From IMG/VR virus record IMGVR_UViG_3300025141_014116, positions 1 to 52,578 of that record: 52,578 nucleotides of DNA; one strand, 5' to 3'. A model generated the notes under the pieces. The model saw only the letters and a program-made list of their open reading frames with translations, was not told the DNA's origin and ran no database searches. This DNA comes from a virus. A program made the translations under genes and the position numbers. Position 1 is the first letter of the stretch, and the number at the start of each line of letters is the position of its first letter. Below, in pieces: positions 19,201 through 27,946 of this stretch.

Positions 19201-22200
19201 CGGCCGCCGACGAATCTTTCAGCAAAGGGGCCTTGGAGGGGTTTCCGGCCGTCATTACTGATTAAATCATCATGTAAATTAGTAAGAATAACATCCCTCT
19301 TGAGCTCGTAATTACGTGGGCCTGAGGAGTTAAAATCCGCAATCGATGAAGAATACATACTAAATGGAGCACCAACGTTACCATTGCCTCCCCATGGAGA
19401 TGTGAATGATGATCCGCTTTCATTTGGGGCCCCCAATAATGAAAAGCCTAGACGCGGCGAAGGAGTGGGGATAGTCGGACTATAGCGGGGCCTCTTTTTA
19501 AACCGCTGAATATTGCTCCCCGTTGCTGGGGCCATCATCACCTTTGCCGGAGCATTCGTCGGCCCAACCTTTCCCCCAAAAGGTCTTGTTTCTTCAAAAA
19601 CAATGCCTACTTGTTTGTTCGGAGAAAAGTTAGAGCCGGGGCTGAGAGGTGTACGCAATCGAGCGCTGATTCGATAGGGGCGATATGGAATTCGTACGCC
19701 ATATTCAATTTTCCTCTTGGCCTCCGGGACGTTCTTCTTATCTTCATCTTTACCCGGGTGGGTGTGCGGCGGCTTCCATGGTGTGTCCTGTGAGTGGTGA
19801 CCCGGCTTATCGGGCGAAGGGCTGTCGGATTCTGGGCTCGGGGCGCCACCACCGCCGGACGGCGCGCCGCCAGGGTGGAAGGGGGGATCCGGCAGGTTTA
19901 TGACCTCCGGCGGCGTTTCGACACTAGGAGGGGCGCCAGCGCTGGCCGGCGCGTTGGCATTGTTGTTGCCTGGGTTTGTCGTGGCGGGGCTTGTCAGGGT
20001 GGTCGTAAAAACGTCGGGGTATCTAACAATTCTGGGGATACGATGCTGGTATTTGTTCCTCTCTAATATATGACTTTCTATAGTGGTCCGGATTGATTCA
20101 CTAAAATCTGCGCCGGCGGGAACAAGCTGTTGCAAGATGCTTGTGAGAGCAGAGTCAAACCATTTATAAAACTCAATATAGTGATCAAGGTCCGGGATGT
20201 TGCCAACACGTAAAAAGAAGTTCTCTCGTAAAATGCGTAAGTCCTTATATTCGCGGCGGTACTTATTAACCGGATTACCTACTAAATTATTAAAATCTAC
20301 AATTTCAGAAAACATTTTGAGCATATTTTCCGAGATAGTCTGGTACATGCTCTTTTCGATGGCAAATTTAAAATTGATGGGACGTGAGTCTCGCTTAAAA
20401 ATAATATCATCCTGACGATTGAGTACCTTAATCATATCCATCGAGGTAAGCTGTTCGAAGTTTAAGAGTTCGGCTGCCAAGACATAATCAGGATCTATGA
20501 CTTGTGTAGAACTGGCTGGAAATCCATACCCTTGACCTGTATGTTGCGCTCCCAGTAAATTGCCTAATAGGCCATATTGAGAAGCCTGGGCTGCAACGGA
20601 GCCAGAGGAGAAGTCGGGAACTGTAAACTGACCCGAGGCGTTAGAGCCCGTAACGGTTTCAAAATCCCAGTTAAGAGCTAAGGTCTGATTTTGTTTAATT
20701 TCGGTGTTTTGCTGGGCGGCCGGTCCGTCAAACAGATATGCATTATGACTTGGGTTCTGGCGCCCATAGTTGTGTACATCTTGACCATGCAGCAGAAGGT
20801 CGGTTGCTGTAAGTTCATCAACCCAATAGCGACAAAAGCCCGGGCGTGAATCCGTACGAGTCAAAACTGCACCGGTGAAATCTTGGCGATGGGCGCCGAC
20901 ATAAACACGAGTGGAGCCAGTTATAAAGCCATATCCCACCGTGGTCGGGTTGAGAGACGCAGTAACGCTGAAGGAGTTAATCTGTGTTCCAGCATCTACT
21001 TGAGATCCCTTAAATTCTATAGTATAGTTAGGGGGTGACGAACCTGTAAAATTCCATCCCTCGCGGGTGCGAGATGGCTTAAGCGTAACAGCTAAAATCC
21101 AATTACTATTGCTGTATACATCGTCGAAATAAGATGAACTAAGTAAAGGAATTACTCCGCCGGCGGAAGAGGTAAGAACGAATCTAGCAGCGCGCGAGTT
21201 CCTCTCGTTGCGAACCGCATAAACTTGGAAATTAGCGTTATCCGGAGTATTCCATGTTAATGAATTCGGAGAGACTCCAAAACGTCCAACGGTGTGTCGG
21301 CCGAATAAAGAAGCGCTTAAATATCTAAACTCTTGGTTGCTATAGCCTTCGTCATATACCTCCGGCTTGTCAGGAAACAGAACATAGGTCTCAAGAGTAG
21401 ATGCGTAGCCTCCGGTAAGCTGATTGGATGCGCTTAAATAAGATACTGAGTTACTGTTTGAGCTCGCAGTTTGTTGGAACACAGTGCTATCAAAGCGCTG
21501 TTTATGATTAAAATCAACAAACGTTTTCTTAACTGAGTTGAGTTCCCTGTTGTTCCGGATGCGATACTCGATGTTATTGCCATAAACATTAATCTTGTAA
21601 ATTTCATCGTCGACACCGAAGCATCGGAGAACATTTCTAAAGGAGCGCAAAGTTCCCTTGCTCTTAAAAATGCTACTTAAATTATTGTAGATATTTTGAT
21701 AAATAGCATTTTTAATATCTGTGAGGCTCTTCTGATAAACTATGCTCTCACTTCGGTCGCCGAGTTGCTCAAGAATATCTGCATCTAAAAATAACTCTGG
21801 TACCAACAGACCTTTGGCCTCTAAAAGACGGTTTGCGATCGTATTAGGTTTGCGAGAGCCGCTTACATATTGGATTGCATGAACTTCATTCAATTGTTGA
21901 ATTTGTACATAGAGAGTATCCAGATAGCTACTCATAATTTGAGTTAACTTCTGTAGCTCGTTGCCGTTTTGACCGTCTGCCTCTTGTATCCACGATGGGA
22001 AGGTTGTAAGAAGCTGCGCTGGGTTATTTAAATCATGGGCCGAACCTGTTAGACCTAGGCGCGTTATCGTAGCCTCAACTGCCGGATGGGTACTATAAAT
22101 AATTGGATCTTTAAACTCAGCAGTGGCCGCCTCACTTTCGACAATAGCTGAGCCGGTGTTACGCGAGCCGTCAGCAGAGTAGCCAGTCCAGGAACCATTG

Positions 22201-24140
22201 GTTACTCGACCCGAATAATCTAGAATTGTAGTATCATAGGAAGTAGTGCCAGTAATCCCTTCATTGAACTTGTAATAGACCCCTAAGGTGGTATTTGCCG
22301 GATCTGTGTTGGTTCCTCCTCCTACTTGTGTAAACCAATAGCGCCCTATATCCTTGGAGCTTCGCTGTGTTTTCCAGTAACGGAACTCATCGAGAGAGGC
22401 CGATAGTTTACCGGAATAGGCAGACGCTATGGGAGCAGAAGAAGAAGGGGCGGCGGCAAGGGCACCAATGGTGGCCACAAGGCCCCCTTGGATTGGGCCG
22501 ATAGCGGACGCTGTTAGAGTAGTCAGGCCAGTACTCACATATTGTGTTTTATTCAAATTGCCATCAATATAAAACTTAGCTGTAATCGTGTTATTAAGGG
22601 GAGAATATGCCTGAATTTGATCATTTTCAATCTTGCCGCTGATGGCGAAGGCTGTCGGGGCGCCATTTACTAAGCTCGGTAATTGATTTGTAAAAGAGGG
22701 TACGTTTGTCCCGTCGAGTTGGTCGCGGGGGCCGTTGCCGAGTGGATACCAGGCGGTAAGATAATCTGCGGCACTATGACCCATAAGATCGTCGGGAACG
22801 CCGGAATTATATATTTCCTGGGCTTCTGCCAGGGAGAGTTCTTTTTTCCAGATACTTGCATTGTTAAGATTCCCGCCAAGGGAATATTGTAACAGATTGG
22901 CACTCTTACCGATCGTCGACGCCTGGTCGCCGCCCAGGAGGCCAGGGGCGCCGGCGGTCGAGGTGGAGTCGTCAGCGAGGACGCCATTAACATAAATATG
23001 TGATGCTCCGGCGATGCCGCCAGCATATGTAGCAACGACATGATACCATTCGCCGGTTGCAAGATTGACAGAACTCTTCCGCCAATTGGTGGCGGCATTT
23101 TTGAGGGTGATCTGGCCAGTGGCTGTGGTGATATAGAGCCTTCTGGTTCCGCCGCTATAGCCAAAGGACATCAAGTCCTCGGCGACTTCAGTAGAAGATC
23201 CATCACGATAGACCCATATTGATAAGGTGTATGGCTTCGCTGCAGTGCCGGCCCCACCTATAGAGGCATTCCAGTCATCCGTAACTCCAATTTGAATACC
23301 ATCATCTATTCCATCAAAATTAACAGATTTTCCTTCCGTTGTATTTTTGAGCGAGACAGCATAATGTTGCCACTGATCATTTGCCACCGAAGCTGTGGTG
23401 ACAGTGTTCTGCGCCAAAGACACCGATTGAAATCCCGTGGTGCCCGAAAGCACTGTGAGGCGCCATGGGCTAGCTGCAGCCGATGTTAACTCTAATCTAA
23501 AGCGACCGTACTGTGCTGAGCTCGTTAATTCATTATTCCACAGATCGAATATGACTTCTTTCTGAGTTTTAGTCGGGTCATAGGCTGCTTTACGCATCCA
23601 AAACTCTAACGTTGTACCGGTGGCCAAATTAAATTCTAGATTTGATTTACGATTTTGGGATGGTTCCCAAACATTGGCGGTTTGTGTGTGAGGCCCTCCT
23701 CCTAGGCCCGGGCCACCCTTAATAAAAATATATTCGGTGCTGGCAGGTAATCCGTAGCCCTGTGCAGCTGACGAAACCGCGCCCCAGCCTCCATAAGAAA
23801 AATTAATATACCCCGTGGTACGTGGATATTCATTATCAAAAACATGCTGATCTAAATACGAGCCACTGTTCCTCCATGCCAACCGTTCGTATAAAGAGCC
23901 GTCATATGGATAAGAATTATAAATGTACTTACAAGCATTAAGATAATATTGCTCTGCCGAGCCATATTGAGCAAACTCTTCTGGATGTGAAAAATTGAGA
24001 TTGGGCACAAACCGTTTCTCATTGACAATATCGGCCGCGTGAAATCTCTCGGACTCGACATTATTGCCAATTTGATCGGCTGTTTTGTTAGCAACTGTCT
24101 TAACAACAGAAACCTTTTCGAATAAACCTTTAAGTGTCAT
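13266..24140 (-). CDS. Giant LamG-domain tail protein (3624 aa)
   Basis: One uninterrupted 3624-aa frame, the largest gene of the window. Residues about 165-268 and 517-605 form the two halves of a LamG/concanavalin-like beta sandwich (TTLEFWMRK, WQHYAVSLKN, then TAKFYIDGNLNKTQY and SASLDEFRYW). A complete second LamG (about 270-515, with VNFDGIDDGIQI, YTLSIWVYRDG, GEWYHVVATYAGG and IYVNGVLADD) sits between them. A Pro/Gly-rich hydrophilic linker spans about 1380-1475. Around 2763-3175 lies a block with three related repeats, two of them marked DGGTDGS. The C-terminus is a Pro/Ala-rich tail. LamG domains bind glycans, so this is probably a host-recognition or baseplate-periphery protein. The basic opening (MTLKGLFEKVSVVKTVANKT) may anchor it. 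It lies 10 nt downstream of the DNRLRE-like gene. Confidence 0.78.
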   Translation of the reverse strand: MTLKGLFEKVSVVKTVANKTADQIGNNVESERFHAADIVNEKRFVPNLNFSHPEEFAQYGSAEQYYLNACKYIYNSYPYDGSLYERLAWRNSGSYLDQHVFDNEYPRTTGYINFSYGGWGAVSSAAQGYGLPASTEYIFIKGGPGLGGGPHTQTANVWEPSQNRKSNLEFNLATGTTLEFWMRKAAYDPTKTQKEVIFDLWNNELTSSAQYGRFRLELTSAAASPWRLTVLSGTTGFQSVSLAQNTVTTASVANDQWQHYAVSLKNTTEGKSVNFDGIDDGIQIGVTDDWNASIGGAGTAAKPYTLSIWVYRDGSSTEVAEDLMSFGYSGGTRRLYITTATGQITLKNAATNWRKSSVNLATGEWYHVVATYAGGIAGASHIYVNGVLADDSTSTAGAPGLLGGDQASTIGKSANLLQYSLGGNLNNASIWKKELSLAEAQEIYNSGVPDDLMGHSAADYLTAWYPLGNGPRDQLDGTNVPSFTNQLPSLVNGAPTAFAISGKIENDQIQAYSPLNNTITAKFYIDGNLNKTQYVSTGLTTLTASAIGPIQGGLVATIGALAAAPSSSAPIASAYSGKLSASLDEFRYWKTQRSSKDIGRYWFTQVGGGTNTDPANTTLGVYYKFNEGITGTTSYDTTILDYSGRVTNGSWTGYSADGSRNTGSAIVESEAATAEFKDPIIYSTHPAVEATITRLGLTGSAHDLNNPAQLLTTFPSWIQEADGQNGNELQKLTQIMSSYLDTLYVQIQQLNEVHAIQYVSGSRKPNTIANRLLEAKGLLVPELFLDADILEQLGDRSESIVYQKSLTDIKNAIYQNIYNNLSSIFKSKGTLRSFRNVLRCFGVDDEIYKINVYGNNIEYRIRNNRELNSVKKTFVDFNHKQRFDSTVFQQTASSNSNSVSYLSASNQLTGGYASTLETYVLFPDKPEVYDEGYSNQEFRYLSASLFGRHTVGRFGVSPNSLTWNTPDNANFQVYAVRNERNSRAARFVLTSSAGGVIPLLSSSYFDDVYSNSNWILAVTLKPSRTREGWNFTGSSPPNYTIEFKGSQVDAGTQINSFSVTASLNPTTVGYGFITGSTRVYVGAHRQDFTGAVLTRTDSRPGFCRYWVDELTATDLLLHGQDVHNYGRQNPSHNAYLFDGPAAQQNTEIKQNQTLALNWDFETVTGSNASGQFTVPDFSSGSVAAQASQYGLLGNLLGAQHTGQGYGFPASSTQVIDPDYVLAAELLNFEQLTSMDMIKVLNRQDDIIFKRDSRPINFKFAIEKSMYQTISENMLKMFSEIVDFNNLVGNPVNKYRREYKDLRILRENFFLRVGNIPDLDHYIEFYKWFDSALTSILQQLVPAGADFSESIRTTIESHILERNKYQHRIPRIVRYPDVFTTTLTSPATTNPGNNNANAPASAGAPPSVETPPEVINLPDPPFHPGGAPSGGGGAPSPESDSPSPDKPGHHSQDTPWKPPHTHPGKDEDKKNVPEAKRKIEYGVRIPYRPYRISARLRTPLSPGSNFSPNKQVGIVFEETRPFGGKVGPTNAPAKVMMAPATGSNIQRFKKRPRYSPTIPTPSPRLGFSLLGAPNESGSSFTSPWGGNGNVGAPFSMYSSSIADFNSSGPRNYELKRDVILTNLHDDLISNDGRKPLQGPFAERFVGGREYRHVEPMATTRQEGWLIRLGYQKVSSSGGGFISGRNIGLLPPNFTSYTAGTGFTENPNTPVGNLWRNVGTKRPVNISNILITTESLGTRLSGTIAHGRIGNYNQNLQVIQAPGRTTNDLFFERTNFSFASYPETLATRGRFPLLTPTTETPNVGGNLDYQLPNRDGPNSNETVMVCLFRSPGSYESVSRGYLEPPHEEKSVYSVLPYRNLRVRDYGYPGTTSGSTSVLPDKSITGSIRVVDQINHQRGLKQLQTLHCGQYGLDAVYGSPTQTRLSASWHKVNMNPRKRIKETGATSYITSSWYDNWYIQHPIPRSTQGYMWVTSSLQRGASIFGYSHLSGGYFIPTLPVITSSTTPAVEIDESPASGWMSRLETNFDNLNLLLYDPITSSINTLGYPLTKNLTAYRILARDEKLKRRVRIGDIFHHLMLMRNGPYQWPSWKQMRVAESPVMRHNRKNNLITIVTQTAYDREINSTRGNSFRQYVEPAMYSEEHPIVHRMKVSAFTPEVQQTTNAADASVQYGAANSNVVLTNTYGNKLINFADYDLNSRVPNSSNPAAADLYVNRINNLIFKSNNDSDLGAAISGISLVYRQRVYPAAYNSYLGRTFLRQNFSIDRYWNDRRKLRTSIPIQQGFTTRNSQGQIILSQSAWPLDAHVNFKTVVPILPGINPGASMGDGELQNSYSRYGKAGRNSISGAVTYAWKVPVGSDTYGNLALGGGTEFQLSGTYAGTSDYHTRIPHETYKVYSKNIMLIGKDHSLVPEFRISEHLEEYYETNKEDFFTLDNIDDWFEITGSKYANSSQDGFFRDYANSDFMKFFKFVDTAESAELVDGSVLEKSQFGLMCTALVKPLPYEGFFPAEYALKLGTLFSKSITDDVALNGTDADGKETSYRATWRAFLEPWTSLLLNSVKSGIAVGSHICTAHERAGKLYDISKPRASASANCRNTTFPEGIVNYGSSSLLSASSNRSDNFYNFQRVPFEALYRPAIGFSANVVSGSSSTKGSFYDNGLASASLSQSAGTTSQLNKVRWSGQASPLYNLAIDNFLASSMYWFIDESQRPVFRSKPEGQFKEDVIAGQHYAMTFNLRRTLGKDLRADRTNFEMYNRATAFGAPFVLDSGSAQTTSAVSSSGYIDLTSSIAIAGKAASGYILLTASRGPGVKANGYVRIWSYADNVAGQRMYFTGSSGTVYTFILSDGPTAVINEENTEWDVNVGTSNTTQRENLFTAITNSAFVKTGGTCNKGGTEYVQLTQSTAGPDYNYGIEYTFAGASKSGFANGATGSWTGSLNCDAYTISDGGTDGSTTAFDFYLQQQAGLCAEGAEDKMVALITSSAMQTGTNLAAAINAQAAFNVTATATNHEPSTVLNTSRVVVTNGTTGSDGNVAITAVTNSLGYPGLNRFSKVHGMAGGAMARYSLTSGDSFTLRDGGTDGSATTTTFTMKGSPSLGTDFQLLAENAATTATNFINKLHDSATMNISGTVNGSAANARISLTNQGGGSAGNKNIWSSITSASYYASGGMAGGINGTSTIVHSASQAPNLPSYFYGKSSVTILTSASFGAAPTLGDLLSNAKYIYSRDYESDNYHTGAVGYWFAQQLSESYHLNTIRQAKIKGTTDLEVVWEIAPKWECPVLDFSDIASSVTLPPQSATPMAADADRRLTSVGMWHQYGQIPTGHNGVFASIDTPTSVTLAGQTYRAPRSLADLVGFEEGVEKRLGTVREGLRVKEAVIAVPFILASDGRRKFFKLPRSARRAPEIDQHLKTYIFPPLFEKEKVAMYVFEFHVDLTKQDLTDIWQNVLPQKFRDPTASPCTAVFQHDARIQLDPIGAGELINKTTRKLREDLRWLVFRVKQRAQSNFESFREQYTTELIDDPCEPQLITETDTRSRSRNKYTYNWPYDWLSLVELVKIDESITYTGRGGDCDDAPPSAPPSPTAASAAPQNIPTAPAVPTSNFTATAAALPGLGSSPLIDPDWFGDE

Positions 24141-24150
24141 CTTATCCTAA

Positions 24151-25662
24151 TTATTCAGTAACCCTAAATTTAAACTCTTCAGGCTGTTCTATCCAACCTC
24201 CTATAGAGTCATTATAATAGGATAATTTAATTTTATACATATATCCGGCCTCCAAAAGCGACATGTCCAAGTCAAAGTAGTTGCCATCGCCATCATAGGA
24301 TAAGAAGGTGTGATAGGTGGATCCCGTTCCATAAGGAACAGCGGCAAATGTGTCCGTAACCCGTTTAATTGTATAGGACGCACTCGTAATAATGTCAGTG
24401 GGGTTTTTAGCTGTAGAGACCGTGTACACTGTTGGGCTCCAATTCTTGTCTCGAACAAAGAAGCGGAATCGAGAGGTATCCTTTCGAGAATAACTCTTCT
24501 TAAGATATACGGCGCTTGTTGCCTTATTAAAAGTAGGTGCCACGCCATAGCGAGGCATCAACTCTGGATATAAAGAGCCGGTAAAATATTGAGTAGTGCC
24601 AGAATACCATACATCAAACATGGCTTGAAGTGGAGTAGTGGACGCAGTGATACAGAGAGATGCTGAGTAGACGCCGCGGCTAACATATCCGCCCGTTACA
24701 TGAGTTTTTCCGTTATGCAAAAGCAATTTGGATCCGGTGGGGGCCGTGGAGCCAGAGTAAAGAGAAACGAAAATTGAACCTGTGCCCACTGCAGGAATAT
24801 TAACCAATCGCCCTTTTACGTAATTGTAATAATAAAGACGATTACGATTGTCGATAGCTGGCGCATTAGAGCTTGAATAATAAAAGTTTTCACGATTATC
24901 CATAGTACGCGAATCCCATCGTGCCTCTATTGTTGGTCTTTTAAAGAAGTATTGAGAAGATCGAGCTGAAAATCGTTTTGTATAATATGTGTCGATTGAG
25001 CCGACAGTGTTCTGAATAGCGCCACTGGTGTCGTTCCCCGTAGAGCTTGAATAGTACGCCTCAAGAGTATCAGGGAGCTTAATGATCAGTCCATTATTTG
25101 CCAGTGTGCCGGACATCCAACGCTCTACCGTGGGGGATATGTCTATTTCTAGATCCTCCGGGCCCTTAGCGAAGCTAGCTGAATATACCGGTAATGAATT
25201 ATAGTGTCCTCCAATGTCGGGAGAGGCAGCGGGGCCCCAGATATTACCCGCGGATCTCTTCATCCAATTAGCGGTACCTATATCACTATACTCTTCCATG
25301 TCGAGGCCAGTGCCCTCCGACCACGACTGTGAGACGGCATGAATATTGAGCGAAAAGTCTTGAGGCAGTGTAAAAGCAGTTTCTACATTAAACAGACGTA
25401 GAAAAAACGATACGTTTCCTGATGCGGGCAACGAGCCGGCCGTCCGGTCAGAAGACAAAGTTGCAATAGGAAACTGTACCAAGGTCCTTGCTAGTTCTTG
25501 TGACTTGCCTTTAGCTGACGAGGATGTCTGGCCAGATATAGAATAGACTTCGAGCGAGTCAGCATACCCCATATTGGAGCCCGTGCCGCGGGTCGTCAGT
25601 GTATAATCGTAACCATTGGTGATAATGGTGTCCTGGCTCGCGATATAGCGCCTGATTCCCAT
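24151..25662 (-). CDS. DNRLRE / CBM96-like virion protein
   Basis: A 503-aa protein. Its N-terminal 250 residues resemble the DNRLRE (carbohydrate-binding module 96-like) beta sandwich: RTLVQFPIATLSSDRTAG, then VSFFLRLFNVE, SQSWSEGTGLDMEEYSD and LEIDISPTVERWMSG. The last motif corresponds to the strand before the final Asn-Gly of such domains (here NNGLIIKLPD). The C-terminal half is beta-rich (VYSASLCITAS, TIKRVTDTF). Similar proteins lie next to gp6 in many large marine phages, in my recollection. It directly follows the gp6 gene with a one-base overlap, so it is probably a baseplate-proximal fibre or adaptor. Carbohydrate binding is inferred from the fold only. Confidence 0.72.
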   Translation of the reverse strand: MGIRRYIASQDTIITNGYDYTLTTRGTGSNMGYADSLEVYSISGQTSSSAKGKSQELARTLVQFPIATLSSDRTAGSLPASGNVSFFLRLFNVETAFTLPQDFSLNIHAVSQSWSEGTGLDMEEYSDIGTANWMKRSAGNIWGPAASPDIGGHYNSLPVYSASFAKGPEDLEIDISPTVERWMSGTLANNGLIIKLPDTLEAYYSSSTGNDTSGAIQNTVGSIDTYYTKRFSARSSQYFFKRPTIEARWDSRTMDNRENFYYSSSNAPAIDNRNRLYYYNYVKGRLVNIPAVGTGSIFVSLYSGSTAPTGSKLLLHNGKTHVTGGYVSRGVYSASLCITASTTPLQAMFDVWYSGTTQYFTGSLYPELMPRYGVAPTFNKATSAVYLKKSYSRKDTSRFRFFVRDKNWSPTVYTVSTAKNPTDIITSASYTIKRVTDTFAAVPYGTGSTYHTFLSYDGDGNYFDLDMSLLEAGYMYKIKLSYYNDSIGGWIEQPEEFKFRVTE

Positions 25663-27479
25663 TATGTAACACTCCCTTGTATGTCGCCGCCCGGGAATTT
25701 CAATTCAAAAATCACATCCACTGGGGCGCTGATAAAACGACCATCGACAGACATGCTCGCATCAAAATTAAAACTACTCTCGGAATACGGTGTCCCCTGC
25801 CGATGTAAAATAGCTACATCTAACACATCGACGACGCCCGGTACTCGATGCAATTCTTTATAAATATCAACAATTTGAAGGGACTCTCCTAAATCAAACC
25901 GGCGCCGGCTGTAAACATTTCGTAGGCGCTGGGTTGCCAAATTTACAACGTTGAACCGGTTCTCCTCATAATCTGCCACTATAGTAAAATTTATCCCAAA
26001 ATTCACCACGCGTGCGTCGCGAATATCAATTGTATCATTAACCATTTTATAGTTCGCGAGCCATGTTTTTAAGTTTTGTTTGATTGTCTGATTAGTCGTA
26101 GTGAAGAATCCCTTTTGATCGTAAGATATAACAAACATGTTTAAATTTCTTTTAAAAGAATTAAAATCCCTTTCAAAAGAACAGCGTTGGATTCCCCCAA
26201 AACTAGGAGGCATCGCGTAACTAATTGCCTTATAATCTTCTAAAGTAACGGCTCGATTTTGTGCGGCGAAATGACTATAAACACGCTGTTTAAGTTCGTC
26301 TACATTCGGGATAGAAACACTTCCAACGATTGGCTCTTCATTAGATACTTCCAATGAGTTCTGAACAGTGCCTATTTGGCCGGGATTTAAAGCTGTACTA
26401 TTCTTAAAGGCAAAAAGAGGAATAGCAACACCTGACAATTTCTTAGCGGCGACATTCACATCCTGGGCATCATTTAGTCGATAAACAATGGTGAGGCGTG
26501 TATTAGAAGGGCCCACTCCAAACTTGTCTGTACTAGTTAAATTAGTGGGATCAAAATCAGGTTGAGTAATATAGTCCCGGCCATGTAATTTTAAAACAAT
26601 TTTACTCGGGTCTACCACTGACTCGTTCGTTAACTCCTTTTCTGATCCGTACCCAAATTGAAGATAGGCCTGGTTGACCGTCTTCTCTAAAGTAAACCGT
26701 CGCGTGACCGGGATGGCCTTTAGGATTGATGGAGCGGAGTTTCGGTCTGCATTATTATTAATAATTGCTTTGAAAACGACTTCCTGGGCCAAATGATCAA
26801 CCTGATAATAACGATGGCCCTCTGAATCTGTAACACGGGTGATCTCTACGGGATTGGCAATATCGAGGAAGACTTTACGAAATTTTGAAAATCCGCCAAT
26901 ATCTACTTGTTGGCTCCTAAGCTGCCCAGAGATTACTGTGCCAGCGGACTTAACTGCATAACTAGTGGGCACCCCTGTTACGGAGTCGACTTTATCAACC
27001 ACTACGCGATTAGAGGTGACCGAAAAGTCTACATCATTGATTAAAGTAAATAGTTGGCCCCCCTGCGCAGTGAAGGTTGAGTTAGCTTTTAGAATAGGCA
27101 TATACGCCTGGTTTGGTGCGCCAGCACTGTCAGCCGGCACAGAAATGTAAAATTCAGCAATCCCTGTAGATGAAAAATCAGTTGAGTATTTATACCCCAG
27201 CTGCCGGGCGATTTTAACTACATTTTGATATTCCCCGGCAGTGTCTAAAAAACTTTCATTTAAATTGTAATCCAAATAGAATGATAGAACATCCCCCACG
27301 TAAGATACTGTGTCTAATACTAGGGAACCAAAGCCAGCAGTATTAAAATCTTGGTAGGAATCAGGATAATATCGCTTTACATAATCTAGTAAGCTAGCGC
27401 GGATTGATCCAAAATCTCGCCCCGCATAATTAATTACCTTTAGCTGTTTTGTGCTATTGTTTGCCCTATCATCTGCCAT
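25662..27479 (-). CDS. 6: Baseplate wedge protein, gp6-like (baseplate J family)
   Basis: A 605-aa protein of the T4 gp6/baseplate J family (T4 gp6 is 660 aa). The N-terminal segment (KVINYAGRDFGSIRASLLDY, then DFNTAGFGSLVLDTVSYVGD and LSFYLDYNLNESFLDTA) is diagnostic of this family in marine myoviruses. Later segments include VYSHFAAQNRAVTLEDYKAI and a C-terminal VDVIFELKFPGG. In T4, gp6 dimers link neighbouring wedges into the ring that drives sheath contraction. The gene lies just downstream of gp25, as expected for interacting wedge proteins. It starts at 27479 after a short 23-nt spacer. Confidence 0.92.
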   Translation of the reverse strand: MADDRANNSTKQLKVINYAGRDFGSIRASLLDYVKRYYPDSYQDFNTAGFGSLVLDTVSYVGDVLSFYLDYNLNESFLDTAGEYQNVVKIARQLGYKYSTDFSSTGIAEFYISVPADSAGAPNQAYMPILKANSTFTAQGGQLFTLINDVDFSVTSNRVVVDKVDSVTGVPTSYAVKSAGTVISGQLRSQQVDIGGFSKFRKVFLDIANPVEITRVTDSEGHRYYQVDHLAQEVVFKAIINNNADRNSAPSILKAIPVTRRFTLEKTVNQAYLQFGYGSEKELTNESVVDPSKIVLKLHGRDYITQPDFDPTNLTSTDKFGVGPSNTRLTIVYRLNDAQDVNVAAKKLSGVAIPLFAFKNSTALNPGQIGTVQNSLEVSNEEPIVGSVSIPNVDELKQRVYSHFAAQNRAVTLEDYKAISYAMPPSFGGIQRCSFERDFNSFKRNLNMFVISYDQKGFFTTTNQTIKQNLKTWLANYKMVNDTIDIRDARVVNFGINFTIVADYEENRFNVVNLATQRLRNVYSRRRFDLGESLQIVDIYKELHRVPGVVDVLDVAILHRQGTPYSESSFNFDASMSVDGRFISAPVDVIFELKFPGGDIQGSVT

Positions 27480-27502
27480 TTTTTAAAGATCCCATATAAT
27501 TC

Positions 27503-27898
27503 TTAGGTCGCTGTCGTCGTTGATAAAATTTCTATAACTTCAGTGTCCGTATTGCCCCCTAAATTGTAATGTATTGCCATCTTTAGAAGGTGATCGCCAG
27601 CCTGGGAACCTTCCGAGTCATTAAAATGGATGTGCTCTAATTGTATAAAATTCATATATCTGGCGACCTGGGTTCGGATCTGTTGTCCTATTGTTCTATG
27701 CAGCGCTCTCGTATTTTGCTCAAATAAATAATGGCGTAAGCCTGCCCCAAAATGGGGATCCATAACCCGCTCGCCGGGAGCTGTTAAAAGTAAATTTTTA
27801 AAATTTTGTTGAACCACTGCACTGACAGTTTTATTCAGCGAATAAGCGCCGACGTCGTTATCTATTAGCAGCGGAAACTTGGGGGATATACCAATCAT
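27503..27898 (-). CDS. 25: Baseplate wedge protein gp25 (GPW/gp25 family)
   Basis: A 131-aa protein matching the GPW_gp25 family in length and motifs: the N-terminal helix SAVVQQNFKNLLLTAPGERV, then MDPHFGAGLRHYLFEQN and a late segment LLKMAIHYNLGG. The conserved PGER-x-x-x-P-x-F-G-x-G-L is nearly complete. gp25 is the wedge core that contacts gp6 and nucleates the sheath. A strong purine-rich ribosome binding site (GGGGTGGAGAGG on the minus strand) precedes it. So does a T4-late-like promoter motif, in one of the few gaps of the structural region, so it probably heads its own transcription unit. Confidence 0.95.
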   Translation of the reverse strand: MIGISPKFPLLIDNDVGAYSLNKTVSAVVQQNFKNLLLTAPGERVMDPHFGAGLRHYLFEQNTRALHRTIGQQIRTQVARYMNFIQLEHIHFNDSEGSQAGDHLLKMAIHYNLGGNTDTEVIEILSTTTAT

Positions 27899-27933
27899 GC
27901 TCTACCTCTCCACCCCTAATTAGTCTATAGGAA

Positions 27934-27940
27934 TATTTAG
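27934..27940 (-). promoter_or_regulatory. Candidate T4-type late promoter (CTAAATA) upstream of gp25
   Basis: The minus strand reads GGATCTAAATATTCC across this site, within the 48-nt gap after the 2281-aa gene. The heptamer CTAAATA is close to the T4 late consensus TATAAATA and lies about 36 nt upstream of the gp25 ATG, leaving room for a start site and leader. A gp55-like sigma factor gene is present in this window. It is a single short match in an AT-rich gap, so chance is possible. Confidence 0.45.
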
Positions 27941-27946
27941 ATCCCA

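Noticed and set aside
22670-23164. 164-codon minus-strand frame overlapping the giant LamG gene
   Set aside because: It lies wholly inside the 3624-aa frame in a GC-rich part and has no ribosome binding site or recognisable motif.
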